Source of the DNA: Orobanche coerulescens
Lineage: Eukaryota; Streptophyta; Magnoliopsida; Lamiales; Orobanchaceae
Direction: 5' to 3'
DNA length: 64,000 bases
NCBI GenBank assembly: GCA_033398695.1
Contig: CM065814.1
Coordinates: 21,543,501 to 21,607,500 of the forward strand
The translations under genes and the position numbers were made by a program. The notes under the pieces are model-generated. The model saw only the letters and a program-made list of their open reading frames with translations, had not been told where the DNA came from and searched no databases. Numbering within the stretch: the first letter of the stretch is position 1; each line of letters opens with the position of its first letter. Positions 33,644 to 44,925 of this stretch are shown here, piece by piece.

Positions 33644-34873
33644 TCGGATAAATGGCCATCTCTAGTAAGTATTCTTAATGAACTTACATTCTTAGCATGT
33701 TAGTATTGCATGAGTAACGTGTGTGTGTGTATGCTCACTACGGGTTAGATCCGACGGGGTCTCGGTAGGGGTCCACAGAGACGTGGATCGACGAGCTTGC
33801 TTTTAACCACTACGGGTTAGATCCGACGGGGTCTCGGTAGGGGTCCACAGAGACGTGGATCGACGGTTAATTGTGGTGCATTTTACAAATGTGATTTGAT
33901 ATTGGCATTTCCGGAAATGAGTGCTTTTGAACGGTTTTCATGATTGCATGCATTGACTAAGTGTGTAAGAGGTAAGTTGTTCGTTTGGCCTACTTGGCTA
34001 GGATGGCTCTAGAGTATTTTGTTGTTTATGTTTTAAATCCTTTATTTGTGGATTTTGATGTTGAGAGACGAACTTTGTGGTCGTTCTTTTGTACTGTGAG
34101 TTGATGAGATTTGGGGCTAAAATCCCAATGGTTTTGTAAAAGTCGTTTTACGGATTTGGGGCTAAAATCCCAACGGTTTGGTTAATGTCATTTTTCAGAA
34201 AGTAAACCTTTGGGGCGGTGACCCTTTTTGTCTTTGGATTTTGAAAAGTAGGATTTGATAATCCTAAATTGTTTTCTATTAAAACTCTCGATGGCATTCT
34301 AAACCGTTTTATAAATTACTTCTATGGATTTGTGATATTTCGATTTTGAAATGTTTTCTCAAACTCTTGCCTCGGGAAGTACTTTTCGTTTCGTTTGGAT
34401 CTTTGAGGATCCTCGGTTATTGTTATTCGTGGAATGTGAATTGTATGGCTCGTATTTGCACTTTGTTCTTGCACTAGCAAAACAGTGGAGTTTTGCTAAC
34501 CCCCGAGTATTCGGGGGGTGGATGTCTGTTTTTGCATTCAGGTTTTGGAGCATAACACAAGGTCGGCACGAAGGATGATGAAAGATAATCGATACTAATC
34601 ACATGAGGAACCGTACTTTGTTTATTGGTTAAGTTGTACTCTATTTTTCCGCTGCAATATTTTCCCGTTGTACGGGTGTGGATGTATTTGACCCCTGCGT
34701 GGGCATGAGTTGTATTTGAGATGTATGTATTTATTGAAAGACCAAATCGATCTACTGAGTCGTTTTAGCCTTAAAGGCATGGTTGAGTTGTTTTATGTTG
34801 TTACCAGCCTGGTAGATCCTCGAGGAGAGGGTCTACGGCGTGTAATATCCCTGAGTGGATTGGGGGTGTTACA
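33644..34873 (+). repeat. Partial C LTR in the duplicated block
   Basis: It corresponds to 27667-28895 of the C1 3' LTR, including both 66 bp tandem repeats, the stem-loop (about 34495-34525) and the end GGGGGTGTTACA. It has no left end and no interior, because it arose by duplication rather than insertion. Confidence 0.9.
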
Positions 34874-35009
34874 ATAATTCAGCCCCTGTTCGTATCAATT
34901 GGTATCAGAGCAAGATTCTGGACCAACTTTTTTTTCTTCCAGATGTAGTGTTCATTGAAGTACGGTTCATCAAGGTACTGTTCATCTTTAAAAAAACACA
35001 AAAGTTTTA

Positions 35010-35191
35010 ATGGCTAACAAGAAGATCGAGGATCAGGCGAGTTCGCATAGTTCCGCATCAAATCAATACCAGTTTCTTTGAAATCAATGAAAAGTTCGCT
35101 GCAATGCAACAAGAAAGCAAGGTGATGCAAGAAGCGAATACAAAGCGATTGGATGATGTGCTGAAGGCTTTGGCACCTTTGACTCAAACCT
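35010..35191 (+). pseudogene. Second copy of the D gag start, frameshifted
   Basis: It starts MANKKIEDQ and then leaves the frame of 29032-29220 through small indels near 35035-35080. Downstream parts remain alignable ('caatgcaacaagaaagc', 'ttggatgatgtgctgaagg'). Confidence 0.7.
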
Positions 35192-35328
35192 GAGCCTCGT
35201 GCATCCGTTCGTGTGATGAAACCAGAAGGGCTTAATCATGCTATGAAGTCACAACCGGTGCCCAAGTCGGACTTTACAAGTGATCTTTGGTTGATGAAAG
35301 TGATGGAAGTGATGAGGAGGTCGCACCA

Positions 35329-37026
35329 TGTAACACCCCCAGTTTAACCGGGAATATTATAGTGCCGTGGGCCCCGAGATGGAACCCACAAGGCTGAAGG
35401 AAATTTTCACAAACATTTACAAATTCCCAAGAGGCCAACGACAGTACTATCTTTAACAATTCAGAAAGACTTATAAAATCCATTTATCAAAAACCGTCGT
35501 AAAAAATCATTTGAAATCGCAAGGCCAAACGGCCGACACTCAAAAGTTTAGAAAACGATTTCCAAAGCAACCTCAGTTACCAGATACCAAAAGAGCATTT
35601 CAAGATACTCACGCAGCGGAAAAAGACCAACCATAAAGATACTCTAGCAGCGGAATAAAAAAATCAAACAAGAAACTCAATGCACAAAACATGTCCTAGC
35701 CAGTATCCTCCGGGAAGCTCATCTCTTCACGACCGCTACAAGCTCGATACTCCAAGAACCTAAAAAGAAATCCCACGACGGGGTCAGCCATAATATCTAA
35801 CAATGATAACCGTCACATCACATTAATAATTACATACCAATGAGGATACAACATAAGAATACAATCAACGTAATCTTACCGCCATAATTTTACTTACTCA
35901 AGTGATTCTCATCAGAATAACCATTATCATATTTCGTATCTCGTACTCGATTAACCAATAAACTCGAAAATAATATCTGTATTGTACCTCAAACAATACT
36001 CAAGATTCTCAAACTATCATAACCAACTCGCGATACGGAATTATACCAGTTCTGACCAATACGATCCATCGAATAACATCATCAAATCCCAAGACGATAA
36101 CAGATTGTCCATCATAGACAAATACCAAAGGAAATACGGGACATACCTAGAGATGTGAATTGCCACGACAATCATATCAGTCTAATCCGAGATCAGATCA
36201 ACACAATATATGAACATGGTCCTAATACAAGACCTACAAATGCATACTCATGTGACAACGTCAATATGCTCAAAAACAGCCTTAGCATGCGCTAACAGAC
36301 TTTGTTAGCGTGTGCTATCGCAGTCTAGAGGATATTGTCTGGCTTCGTATATGTGCTTACGTACGTAATGCCCATGCATTAGCATACGTAACTTACACTG
36401 TCTAGCGTATGCAAGTTCTTACATTTAGCGTGCGCTAATACCAGTTGACTTGCTACAGTCTACACCTACCACGAAGATGCTCGTGACCCCACATGCCGAA
36501 AGCAACTAATAAAGCCAAGATTCCCTATTGACAGATATACAGTTAGCGTGCGCTAATCAACATGCATTAGCGTGCGCTGACACTACATTACAACATCCGT
36601 TGACATATCAGAACGTGCGCCGAAAGTGGCCTGGTCCATGCGTAGATTCCTCCCGATCAGACTGCATTAGCGTGCGTTATCTTATATCCGTAGCATGCGC
36701 TAAACCTGCACGATAACATGCACTACTCATGATTATTAGCGTGCGCTAATAATGTTACACATTGCCATTTTCAGCTATTCTTGTCCAACGTATCATCATA
36801 CAGAATACGAACATACGGCATACCAAATATACATACTCCTTCCAATAATATTCTCATACGATACACAATATCCTCAACTGCAATTGTCGACCAAATACGA
36901 CAATTATACCAAAACTGACATCTCAGTCCTTATTTATTTTGTCCATACTGCACAGATTCCACGCTGTACAATATAACTCGGATAAAATAATCTCAAACAA
37001 TAGTATTAGAAGTTCCGGATATTACA
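35329..37026 (-). mobile_element. Solo LTR E2, complete, reverse orientation
   Basis: This 1698 bp LTR is flanked by CACCA at 35324-35328 and 37027-37031. Read on the reverse strand it begins TGTAATATCC and ends GGGGGTGTTACA, the terminal pattern shared by the A, B and C families. No interior or second LTR is adjacent, so it is a solo LTR left by recombination between two LTRs. It is the intact member of the duplicated pair. Confidence 0.9.
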
Positions 37027-37132
37027 CACCAAAACTTCAAGTCAAACGATGGGATCCCGGAACAAAGATCGATTAAGAGGAAATTTTAAAGCCACACCTT
37101 GAGGACTAGGTGTGTGTTTTGGCGGGGAGTAT

Positions 37133-37266
37133 TGATACGATCCAGCACTTTTAGGCGAAGATTATAAGTGGAGGGGCTGATTTAATTAAGTTGTTTTTGT
37201 TATTAGTAGTTTCCTTTCATTAGTTATTTTGATATTTTAATAATAATTCAGCCCCGGTTCGTATCA
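37133..37266 (+). repeat. 3' LTR of element D
   Basis: Preceded by the purine-rich GGCGGGGAGTAT (37121-37132), it begins TGATACGATCC and ends TTCGTATCA, followed by CACAG at 37267-37271. At 134 bp it is less than half of the 5' LTR because of one internal deletion. It contains the unoccupied C1 target at 37243-37247. Confidence 0.9.
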
Positions 37267-37271
37267 CACAG

Positions 37272-39218
37272 CTGACCTGAAAACCAAATTCATGAAGTAA
37301 TGCATTTACATCATGCTTCAAAAGCTTCTCCAGGATATCAAGAATAACCTTCATGCTACTACAGATAAGAGAGCAGCACTTATTATACATACAAGAATCG
37401 AGATATTAAAGTACAAATAAACAATACCTGTAGTAAAATTTAGGTTGTAAAACTGTCCGCTCAACAGGTGTGTCTAAATCAAATTTAAGTAGTAATAAGA
37501 AAACCATTACCATTAAAAGTTCCATTCAACCATGGCTCAATGGTTTCCTTCAAATATTTTCTAACAACAGGGATCACATCATGGAAACAAACCTCTTCAG
37601 CTACTAATGCTAACTATAGTAGTAAGAAATAGCAAGGCATTGACTATATTATACTATATACTGAAATGATGTAGTACTATATAGTTAAGAGTATGATGCT
37701 TCACTTAACTCTTGAAGGAAAAATACTTGGGAAGTGGGAACATCTCAAAACTCCAATCCATGTTTATTGAAACGTTTCACTTTCCCACCTTCTATACCTT
37801 CTACATTCAAGCCCCCATCATCATCGTGGACAGAAATTCATGAAACAACAATGGTAGCAAGCACATAATTAGAACTAGGAGCATCCCAAGTTCTGTCCAC
37901 TTATATAGAACTGATTAATTTGTTATTTACTATTTTTAGAGCTTGCGGCTGCTATTCGCTTGTTTTACAGATTAATGTGCAGTTTTAATCTAATAGCAAT
38001 TGGTTTTTATGTACATATACAGACTATTGTGACTGAGATATAAATACATAAAAGTATAAGACTCACCTCTAAATAGTAAAAATTCTTGGACAAACCTGAT
38101 CATTGCAAGTTACACGAATGAAAACCTTCTCACTTGCAACGATTTATGTATAAACTATACAGAACAAGAGGAAAAACCCAACAGCAACATGAAGAGGAGG
38201 AAATATGAAGAAAGTAGCTACAATAGAAGGGGATAGAAGATAATGGCCGAACAGTAGTAGATGGTGAAGAAAGCAGCAGCAGCAGCAAATGATGAAGTGT
38301 AGTAGTGTTTGCTTTTATTTAACCTTTTGAACTTAATCTTGAACTACATACATAAACACATCTTGTAATGATCCATATATCTGATTGTTTTGGTTATTTT
38401 ATTATATGTTGTTGTTGTTGACAAATTACCAGAACAGAACTTTCAGTTTTGATTATCTATGGCTCCAGGCATCATTTGAAAAAGTAAATCATAGCAGATT
38501 TGCATATGAGAATTTTTTTGGTTCCAGTGTGAGCCCCTAAAGTCAAACCTCGTAACTATAGTTGTACTGCATCTTGGGATTCCCCTACTAAAGCAGTGTG
38601 GTTAGACATACCAGCTTAAAATAACAGCAGGTGAGTGAGTTAAACCACATATATAACTTATTGTAACATTGTTGAGACGACAATATGCTTCATGGGTTTG
38701 ACCTGCCACAACAATAAGGACATAATGATTCACAAAAGGGTAAAACTACAGAATTTGCATTCGAAAACCATAAAATAAATATCATTTAGCATATATGACC
38801 CAACACTGTAAAATGTATATAACACAAGATTAAGACATTCCAGTGAAAAAACATTTGATTAATTCTTTTAAGGAAATAATACCTTTAGTTATATTAAAAC
38901 ATGATGACAACTTTGTTTATGGTTATGTGCAGATGCTACTTGACAGCATTGCCTGATCACCATGGGTAAGCCATTTTTGTTAATTCACAATCATTATTAG
39001 AAATTTAAGTTGATTTTTTATTTTTTTTATCTTGAACTGAAACTTAACAATACAATTTTTTTTTGGTTGTGCAGTTTGGTTTTTTGTCGGATGATAATGT
39101 AAAAAACAGCAGTAAAATATAATCTTTTTACTATGGGCTACTTGTAGACAAGACATATAGTTCAAAAAATAACAATCCATACAATTGAACAATATAAATT
39201 AAGTAAACGTACTTAAAA
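37272..39218. other. CACTA non-coding stretch between the two transposon genes
   Basis: AT-rich sequence with a short (CAG)n run at about 38274-38287 and several homopolymer tracts. No protein similarity is recognised on either strand. It probably holds the 3' side of TNP2 and the upstream region or unrecognised first exons of the transposase_24/Ulp1-type gene. Confidence 0.4.
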
Positions 39219-39839
39219 TTATATATGAACGTTCTCCCATATGCCTTCGTCATGATCACTACGAGTGGCATGCATACCATCCGTTTCATTTTCATCAATG
39301 GGAGGTATGCGTGTCGAAAAAGAAAGAGTATCATAATTATCGAACATTGAATATTCATTCTCATGAGACACGTCTACACTTCTGCCCTGAAGAACCACCG
39401 ACCATCTTTCATTACATGGGTCATTTATGTAAAACATTTGGCTTGCTTGGTATGTCATGATGAAAGGCTCGTCTTTATAAGCAACCTTGTGAAGGTCCAC
39501 CAATGTAAATCCCAATTCATCAACTTGTACACCAGTGTTATTATCAGCCCAATTACACTTAAAAACAGGGATTCTAAATTTAACATAATCAACCTCCCAA
39601 ATCTCTTCAACAACTCCAAAGTAACTTGTGCAAGCCATAATAGGATTTTTATCTTTTGAACTAGAAAAGTACATGGACTCAGCTTGAAGAGTAACTCCAC
39701 TATTCTGCATAGTACTCCTGTCATCCTGTGACTTAGTGTAGAATGAGAACTTATTGATGTCGTACCCACTCCAAGTTATGACATCAAACTTAGGCCCATG
39801 TGCTAGCCATTTCAATGTATCAGAAGCACTATCATCAAG
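39219..39839 (-). pseudogene. TNP2 C-terminal region (DUF4216-like)
   Basis: Reverse strand from 39815: MKWLAHGPKFDVITWSGYDI, FYTKSQDDRSTMQNSGVTLQ, 'ESMYFSSSKDKNPIMACTSY', then VPVFKCNW-like 'IPVFKCNWADNNTGVQVDEL' and QASQMFYINDPCNERWSVVL. This is the DUF4216 region at the carboxyl side of plant TNP2 transposases. It is open for 198 codons and ends just after an acidic tail. A stop at about 39850 separates it from the upstream segment 39849-40109, which reads 'SEKWVLTEHNKTFLKWFK' in the normal TNP2 order. Confidence 0.85.
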
Positions 39840-39848
39840 ACTAACTTT

Positions 39849-40814
39849 TTATTTAAACCACTTCAAGAAAGTCTTGTTATGCTCGGTCAACACCCATTTT
39901 TCACTCATCCGAGAATTTTTGGACTTCACAAGAGCCTTATGAGTAGACAGGTAAGGAAGAACCTCATCAGTATTATTCAATATATACAAATGAGCTTGAA
40001 GCACTTCCTCGCAACTCTTTGTTTTAATTTTCAAACCCCATGTACCCTTACCTCCACATCTTCCATCATGACGAGATTTCGGCATCCCTACACCTTCTAC
40101 TTGTGACATGTAGTCTGTACAAAACTCGATGGCTTCTTATGCAATGTACCTTTCAACAATGGATGCTTCAGGATGATTTCGATTTCTTGTATACCCTTTC
40201 AGGATTTTCATGTACCGTTCAATTAGGTACATCCATCGAAAATAAACAGGGCCACACTCTCTAATCTCTCTTACTAAATGAACAATTACGTGAACCATGA
40301 TGTCAAAAAATGAGGGAGGAAAATACATCTCTAGTTGACACAAGATATTAGCAGCCTCCTTTTCCCAATCATCCAACACTAAAGGGTCAACTACTTTGCT
40401 ACACAAAGCATTGAAGAAATAGCACAAACGAGTTACAACATGCCTAACTTTTTTAGGTAAAATGTCACGTATAGCCACTGGTAGGAGTTGTTGCATCAAC
40501 ATGTGGCAATCATGAGACTTTAAGCCAACTAATTTAAGGTCTTGCAATGACACAAGACTCTTAATATTTGAAGAGTAACCTTGTGGCACTTTAACGCCTC
40601 GAAGACACTGGCAAAAACTTGTCCTTTCTTTTTTTGATAAAGTATGACATGCTGGGGGCAGGTATGTTCGCTTACCTACTGATTCAGGATACAACTCCGA
40701 TCGTATTCCCATCTCAACTAGATCTCTATGAGCGTTCACACCATCTTTAGTCTTACCTCTAATGTTGAGAAGTGTGCCGACTAAACTACCACACACATTT
40801 TTTTCCACGTGCAT
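39849..40814 (-). pseudogene. TNP2 central region (DUF4218-like)
   Basis: The reverse frame from 40814 starts MHVEKNVCGSLVGTLLNIRG and includes 'LKSHDCHMLMQQLLPVAIRD', LEMYFPPSFFDIMVHVIVHL and 'GPVYFRWMYLIERYMKILKG', the hallmark of DUF4218 in CACTA transposases. It runs to 40137, where a stop precedes 39849-40109. The segment lies between the catalytic TNP2 core and DUF4216, as expected. Stops at both ends show that the gene is dead. Confidence 0.9.
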
Positions 40815-41600
40815 AACATCTATACAGTGTCACACATCTAGATCGCGCCAGTATGGAAGATCAAAGAATATCGACTTTTTTCCATATGTTTTTCTCAGTA
40901 TCCTTCTTTTGAGTCTTTCCGAATATTGTATTCATGTTCTTGACTCGCTCATAAACTTGGGCACCAGTTAAGGGTGTTGATTCCATGCCGTGCTCTTGAC
41001 ATCCATCAAAAGCTTTTTTCAATCTACGTTATGGGTGATTACGTGTGAGAAACTTCCGATGTCGAGTGTAGACTGTCTTTTTTCCATGTTTCAGCTGTAT
41101 GTAGCTTGTGTCTTCCTCACATATAGGACATGATAGATGCCCCTTAACACTATAACCACTCAAGTTCCCATATGCTGGAAAGTCATTAATGGTATAGTAT
41201 AATATTGCACGTAATCTAAAACTGTCCTGGCAGTATCCATCAAACACATCAACCCCTTTCTACCACAACATTCGTAAGTCTTCAACCAAGGGGCTTATAT
41301 AAACATCAATATCATTTCCCGGTTGTCGCGGGCCTGAAATCATCATAGATAACATGATATATCTTCGCTTCATACACAACCAATGGGGGAGATTGCAAAT
41401 TATGAGCATAATGGGCCACGAACTGTGTTTAGTGCTTAAGTTAGCAAAGGGATTCATTCCATCTGTAGTGAGTCCAAGCCTAAGATTTCTTGGCTCACTC
41501 CCGAAATCAGGAAAGAGCTGATCAATCTTTTTCCACTGTGGAGAATCAGCCGGATGGCGAAGCTATCCATCAGATCTCCTTTTATCTGCATGCCACGAAA
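40815..41600 (-). pseudogene. TNP2 transposase catalytic core (transposase_21-like)
   Basis: Reverse-strand pieces in order: PEWKKIDQ-like 'SPQWKKIDQLFPDFGSEPRN', LGLTTDGMNPFANLSTKHSS (DG containing a presumed catalytic Asp, about 41455-41475), WPIMLIICNLPHWLCMKRRY, ISPLVEDLRMLW, KGVDVFDGYCQDSFRLRAIL, GYSVKGHLSCPICEEDTSY and RKFLTRNHP. In-frame stops occur near 41257 (where Glu is usual), 41026 and about 40880. TNP2 cuts and joins CACTA ends; this copy cannot encode an intact enzyme. Confidence 0.88.
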
Positions 41601-42385
41601 GGTTCATTGCATCATTTGCATTGGCAAATAATCGCTTAAACCTTGGAATTATTGGAAGATACCATAACACCTTCGCTGGAGGACCCTGTTTCGTTTCTTC
41701 ATCACTATCACAATCAGTGGACTTCGATTTGTATCGTGAAACTCCACACCTCGGGCACTTGTGCACTGCTTCAAACTCTTTTCTATATAATATGCAATCA
41801 TTGGGGCATGCGTGTATTTTTTATACTCTATACCCATCGGACATAATATTTTCTTCGTATCATAGTTACGGTTTGGCAATGTGTTGTTTTCTGGAAGCAT
41901 GTCCTTCAATAACTCAAGCAATTCAGTGAAGCTCTTATCACTCCAGCCATTTCTTGCCTTCACATTGACCAATTTTAAAACTGCTGACAGACGTGTCAAA
42001 TTTTGGCATCCTGGATACAATGGTGTCCCCGAGTCACTTTGTAGAGTGTCGTACACATGTGGTTGTTGAAAATATTCATGTCCGATGTCCCGAATCATGT
42101 CTTCAAATCGATCTTCCATATCTACATCAGCGTGCTTAGTTGGAATATCTGCCACTTCACCATGCCATATCCATGTTGTATAATTTTTATTAATTCCATC
42201 ACAAAGAAGATATTCCCGAATAAGGTCAACTTCATGTCGCCTCCCATTCAAACAATTGATACAAGGACAAAAATATTTCCACCATTGGGCTCTGATTGAT
42301 TGCGTTGAGCAAATTCTAGAAATTGTTCAACTCCATTCTCGTACTCATCGCTTATGCGACTTGCTTTCATCCAACTATGATTCAC
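41563..42385 (-). pseudogene. TNP2 N-terminal region with transposase-associated domain
   Basis: The reverse strand around 42376-42240 reads SWMKASRISDEYENGVEQFL, then EFAQRN and, after a 1-base slip near 42275, KYFCPCINCLNGRRHEVDLI; these are features of the transposase-associated domain (zinc-binding Cys pair). Next come WIWHGE, a variable acidic region, 'LPNRNYDTKKILCPMG' and, after another frame change, HKCPRCGVSRYK (about 41766). B1 inserted at 42457 removes the actual start. Confidence 0.85.
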
Positions 42386-42699
42386 TTTTTCCTCTTATGT
42401 GGAACACCATTTTCAAGATATAATATTAGAAAATTTGATAAAACTACATATGAGTTGTGTAATATCCGCATTTTTCTTTCCCCTTGTATTTTCCTTTTCG
42501 GTGTATTTCTCGGTCGTAGTGACCCTCATGTACCTTACAGTGTATCTTTCCCGTCATCTATTGATCTGAGACTCGTTATTGTTGTGCGGAACCACTGTTT
42601 CGGGTTGTCGTGGATCCATTCTATGTTTCGATGCATCTTGAGATGTTCCGTTTAACGTTTCGTTCATATTCCGGTGTTTTGGACCGTTTATATCTCGTA

Positions 42700-43250
42700 C
42701 CTAGCGCATGCTATATTTTATGCATAGCGCACGCTAGGGGTCACTTAGTAGCGCACGCTACGACTGTTTCATAGCGCGCGCTAGAGGGCAAGCCCTGGGA
42801 GTGGCAGTGCTGATTCCAGTCCTCTGGACTGGTGGAATAGCGTACGATACGTAGCCTAGCGCACGCTAATGTTGGGAGTTAGCGCACGCTGAGACGCCCG
42901 GTAGCGTGCGCTAGTGTGGATGTCCAGTACTGGACAGTTTGCCACTGGACTCTACTGATGCCCAGGCAGCGCACGCTATTGGTCGATAGCGCGCGCTACC
43001 GATACACTTTAGCGCACACTATGTTTGGTCGATAGCGCGCGCTAACCGGATCAGGTGTGTACTGACAGTTGCTTCTGGACTCGGCCGATGTCCAGATAGC
43101 GCACGCTATTGGTCGATAGCGCGTGCTACCGAGAAGTTATTAGCGCACGCTACGTTTGGAGTAGCGCACGCTAACGGCCAGAACTCTAGCTACTGGACTG
43201 TAGTCTGCTTCGTTAGCGCACGCTAACCTAGAGGATTAGCGCGCGCTAAC
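42700..43250 (+). repeat. TAGCGCACGCTA / TAGCGCGCGCTA motif array, B1 5' LTR
   Basis: About twenty copies lie in 550 bp. The TAGCGCACGCTA form and the perfectly palindromic TAGCGCGCGCTA form tend to alternate, often as pairs joined by 'ttggtcga'. All lie upstream of the TATA box. The 3' LTR repeats this from 63520 to the window end. Confidence 0.85.
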
Positions 43251-43260
43251 ACTCCCTGGC

Positions 43261-43268
43261 TATATAAA
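43261..43268 (+). promoter_or_regulatory. TATA box of the B1 5' LTR
   Basis: TATATAAA lies between the inverted halves 'actccctggc' and 'ccagggagt', which form a 9-10 bp inverted repeat around the box. It directly follows the motif array. Confidence 0.65.
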
Positions 43269-43886
43269 CCAGGGAGTTGACCCAGATGAACGTATTACAT
43301 TCATTTCTTCTCCTCCCCGTGGCTTAGAGCTCCTTTGGCAATTTCGGGCGATTCTTGGCGATTTCTTCCTCCAATCATCTCATCCAAAATCTTCCTTAAG
43401 TTCTTGGTGTATTATATCAACATCAACACGAATCTTTCATCCTAATCCAAGGTAAATCTCTTAGAACCCTACTTTTGGGTGATTTGGGGGTTTTGGGATT
43501 TTCTTCCGATTCGTTCCGTTTTGTTGGTGGATTCATGATGAATATGATTAATCTTGTTGGTATAATTAGTTTTCCTACGGATTCATGCTATATTTTCATG
43601 GTTTTGCGAAATCGAGAGGGTTTGGTTGTGGTCCGCCCTTGTTGTTATTTTTGTACGAATATACATGAATCGTAGGCGGGTTTTCGGGTGTATTCCATTT
43701 CCGTAATCGTTTAGGAGTGGTTGTGATTGTGTTATTCGAATTGTTAGGTTCATTCGTCGGTTCCTCGCGGTCGTGCTTGATTCTTCCGTTCCGTTCGTGT
43801 CACCGTCTATTAATCGAGGCAAGTATCCTTATGAACTTACAATCTTGACATAGTAGTATTGTATGAGAAATGGTGTGTGTGTATAC

Positions 43887-44925
43887 TGAAGGGTACGGGA
43901 TCGGATATTGCGCCGTTTGCGGAAGCGAAAATAAAAGTGCGGAAAATAAATGACGCAAGGATTTATAGAGGTTCGACTATAAACGAGCCTACGTCCTCTC
44001 TTTATCTTTTTCAATAGGTTAAAGATAGCAACCTCTATGCCTCTCTTCTATCGGTCGAGGTATAACCGTTTACAATCACGTCTTCTATCGGTCCGTGATA
44101 AACCTCTCGTACTTGTCTTTGTGTCGGTCCAAGTTAAACCGTTTTCCTTTTCTATCGGACAAGGAATCAACTGCTCTAGCTTTCTATGGGTACTAGATAA
44201 ACCTCACTTAGATAGCAATTGCGATTCTAACAATGCCGGATCCTTGATCCTAATAACACCGAACCAATCGTATCTTTTCTTTTACCACTCGTGTATGTTT
44301 TCGTGAACTCTCACTCAAACACTTACAATTAAGCTCAATATCAACAACAAGAATGTGTGTAATAATATCACAAGAATAGACTATTTGCTCAAGGTTGTTG
44401 TACTCAAACAATACCATAGGAATGGTATTTATAGGCTCCATCATCAAACTAGCCGTTAGCTGCCAGACTGCTCATTACGTACGTTATATGCTCTCCATTA
44501 CGTACGTAAGCCTCATTACGTACGTTAACCATGGCTGGTTACGTACGTTAGCATCTTCAAAAATCAGTCCAGGGAGTTTTGTCATTTTGGTTACGTACGT
44601 TAATATTTCCTTAGTTACGTACGTTAGGCCTTATGTCACTGCTGACGTCATATATCCGTTGCATGCTTTTCTGACTTTGACTCCTCCAACGTTCACTTGT
44701 TTGAACTGAGTTACGTACGTTATCTTTCATCCATTATGTACGTTAGCTTCATCATATTACGTACGTTAACATGTTCCTGTTACGTACGTTAGCTTTGTTT
44801 TTCTCCAGCATTTTGCACTTCGTTTTCCTTCGATGCTTGCTTCATCTCTTCGTTGTTTTGTTTTGCTTATCATCATTAATCATCAAAACACTCTTAATAT
44901 ATGTATGGAACAAAATGTTCCAACA
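43887..44925 (-). repeat. 3' LTR of the gag-only copia element
   Basis: It is 1039 bp and nearly identical to 47040-48079. Ten copies of TTACGTACGTTA-type palindromic motifs lie at 44470-44795, upstream of a TATA box (44426-44433, reverse strand). Confidence 0.9.
44470..44795 (-). repeat. TTACGTACGTTA motif array in the gag-only copia LTR
   Basis: About ten copies of the core TTACGTACGTTA (core palindrome TACGTA/ACGTACGT), flanked by A or G and C or G, at irregular intervals of 18-95 bp. The other LTR has the same array at 47625-47945 with a few altered copies. The layout parallels TAGCGCACGCTA arrays in the Tekay LTRs. Confidence 0.88.

Larger units (their letters stand above)
33644..36977. 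repeat. Tandem segmental duplication, second copy
   Basis: This 3334 bp block repeats 27667-33643 without the C2 insertion. It holds the right part of a C LTR (33644-34873), the ATAAT target, the D LTR end (34879-34897), D primer site and gag start, the CACCA target and the E LTR up to 36977. Both breakpoints fall on the 9-base string TCGGATAAA, present in the C LTR (27667-27675), at the junction (33644-33652) and in E2 (36978-36986). Confidence 0.88.
19821..37266 (+). mobile_element. Mini LTR element D (about 1 kb without its insertions)
   Basis: D consists of a 5' LTR split by C1 (19821-20101 plus 28901-28919, about 300 bp), a tRNA-Met primer site, a short gag start, and the end of an internal region (37032-37132) with a purine-rich tract, followed by a 134 bp 3' LTR (37133-37266). 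The termini TGATACGA and TCGTATCA are perfect 8 bp inverted repeats. Without nested material and duplication it sums to about 970 bp, far too short for pol. The short LTR and gag start would fit a deleted Reina-like chromovirus; that assignment is tentative. Confidence 0.85.
14925..42457 (-). mobile_element. CACTA (En/Spm-like) DNA transposon carrying nested insertions, right end missing
   Basis: The left terminus CACTACTACAAAAAA (14925-14939) is the classical CACTA end. It is followed by subterminal inverted motifs, then two reverse-strand gene regions: transposase_24/Ulp1-type at 16.2-19.7 kb and TNP2 at 39.2-42.4 kb. Element D and its passengers (19821-37266) separate the two genes. TNP2 is cut at 42457 by B1, so its 5' end and the right terminus lie outside. 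Without D's content the visible CACTA portion is about 10 kb. The presumed 3 bp target site is ATT (14922-14924); it cannot be confirmed without the other end. Confidence 0.9.
42458..43886 (+). repeat. B1 5' LTR, left part
   Basis: It starts TGTAATATCC and matches 63280-64000. It carries the densest TAGCGCACGCTA cluster of the window (42700-43250), a TATA box at 43261-43268, and a T/G-rich R region. It ends at the insertion of the gag-only copia element and resumes at 48080. Confidence 0.92.

Noticed and set aside
42700..43250. Regularly repeated short palindromes suggesting a CRISPR-like array
   Set aside because: The units are only 12 bp, spacing is irregular, spacers are not unique sequences of constant length, and the context is a plant retrotransposon LTR.
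42458..43886. Possibility that B1 starts a new unrelated host region with genes
   Set aside because: The start TGTAATATCC and following sequence match 63280-64000, showing an LTR; the flank to the left is mid-TNP2 coding sequence.
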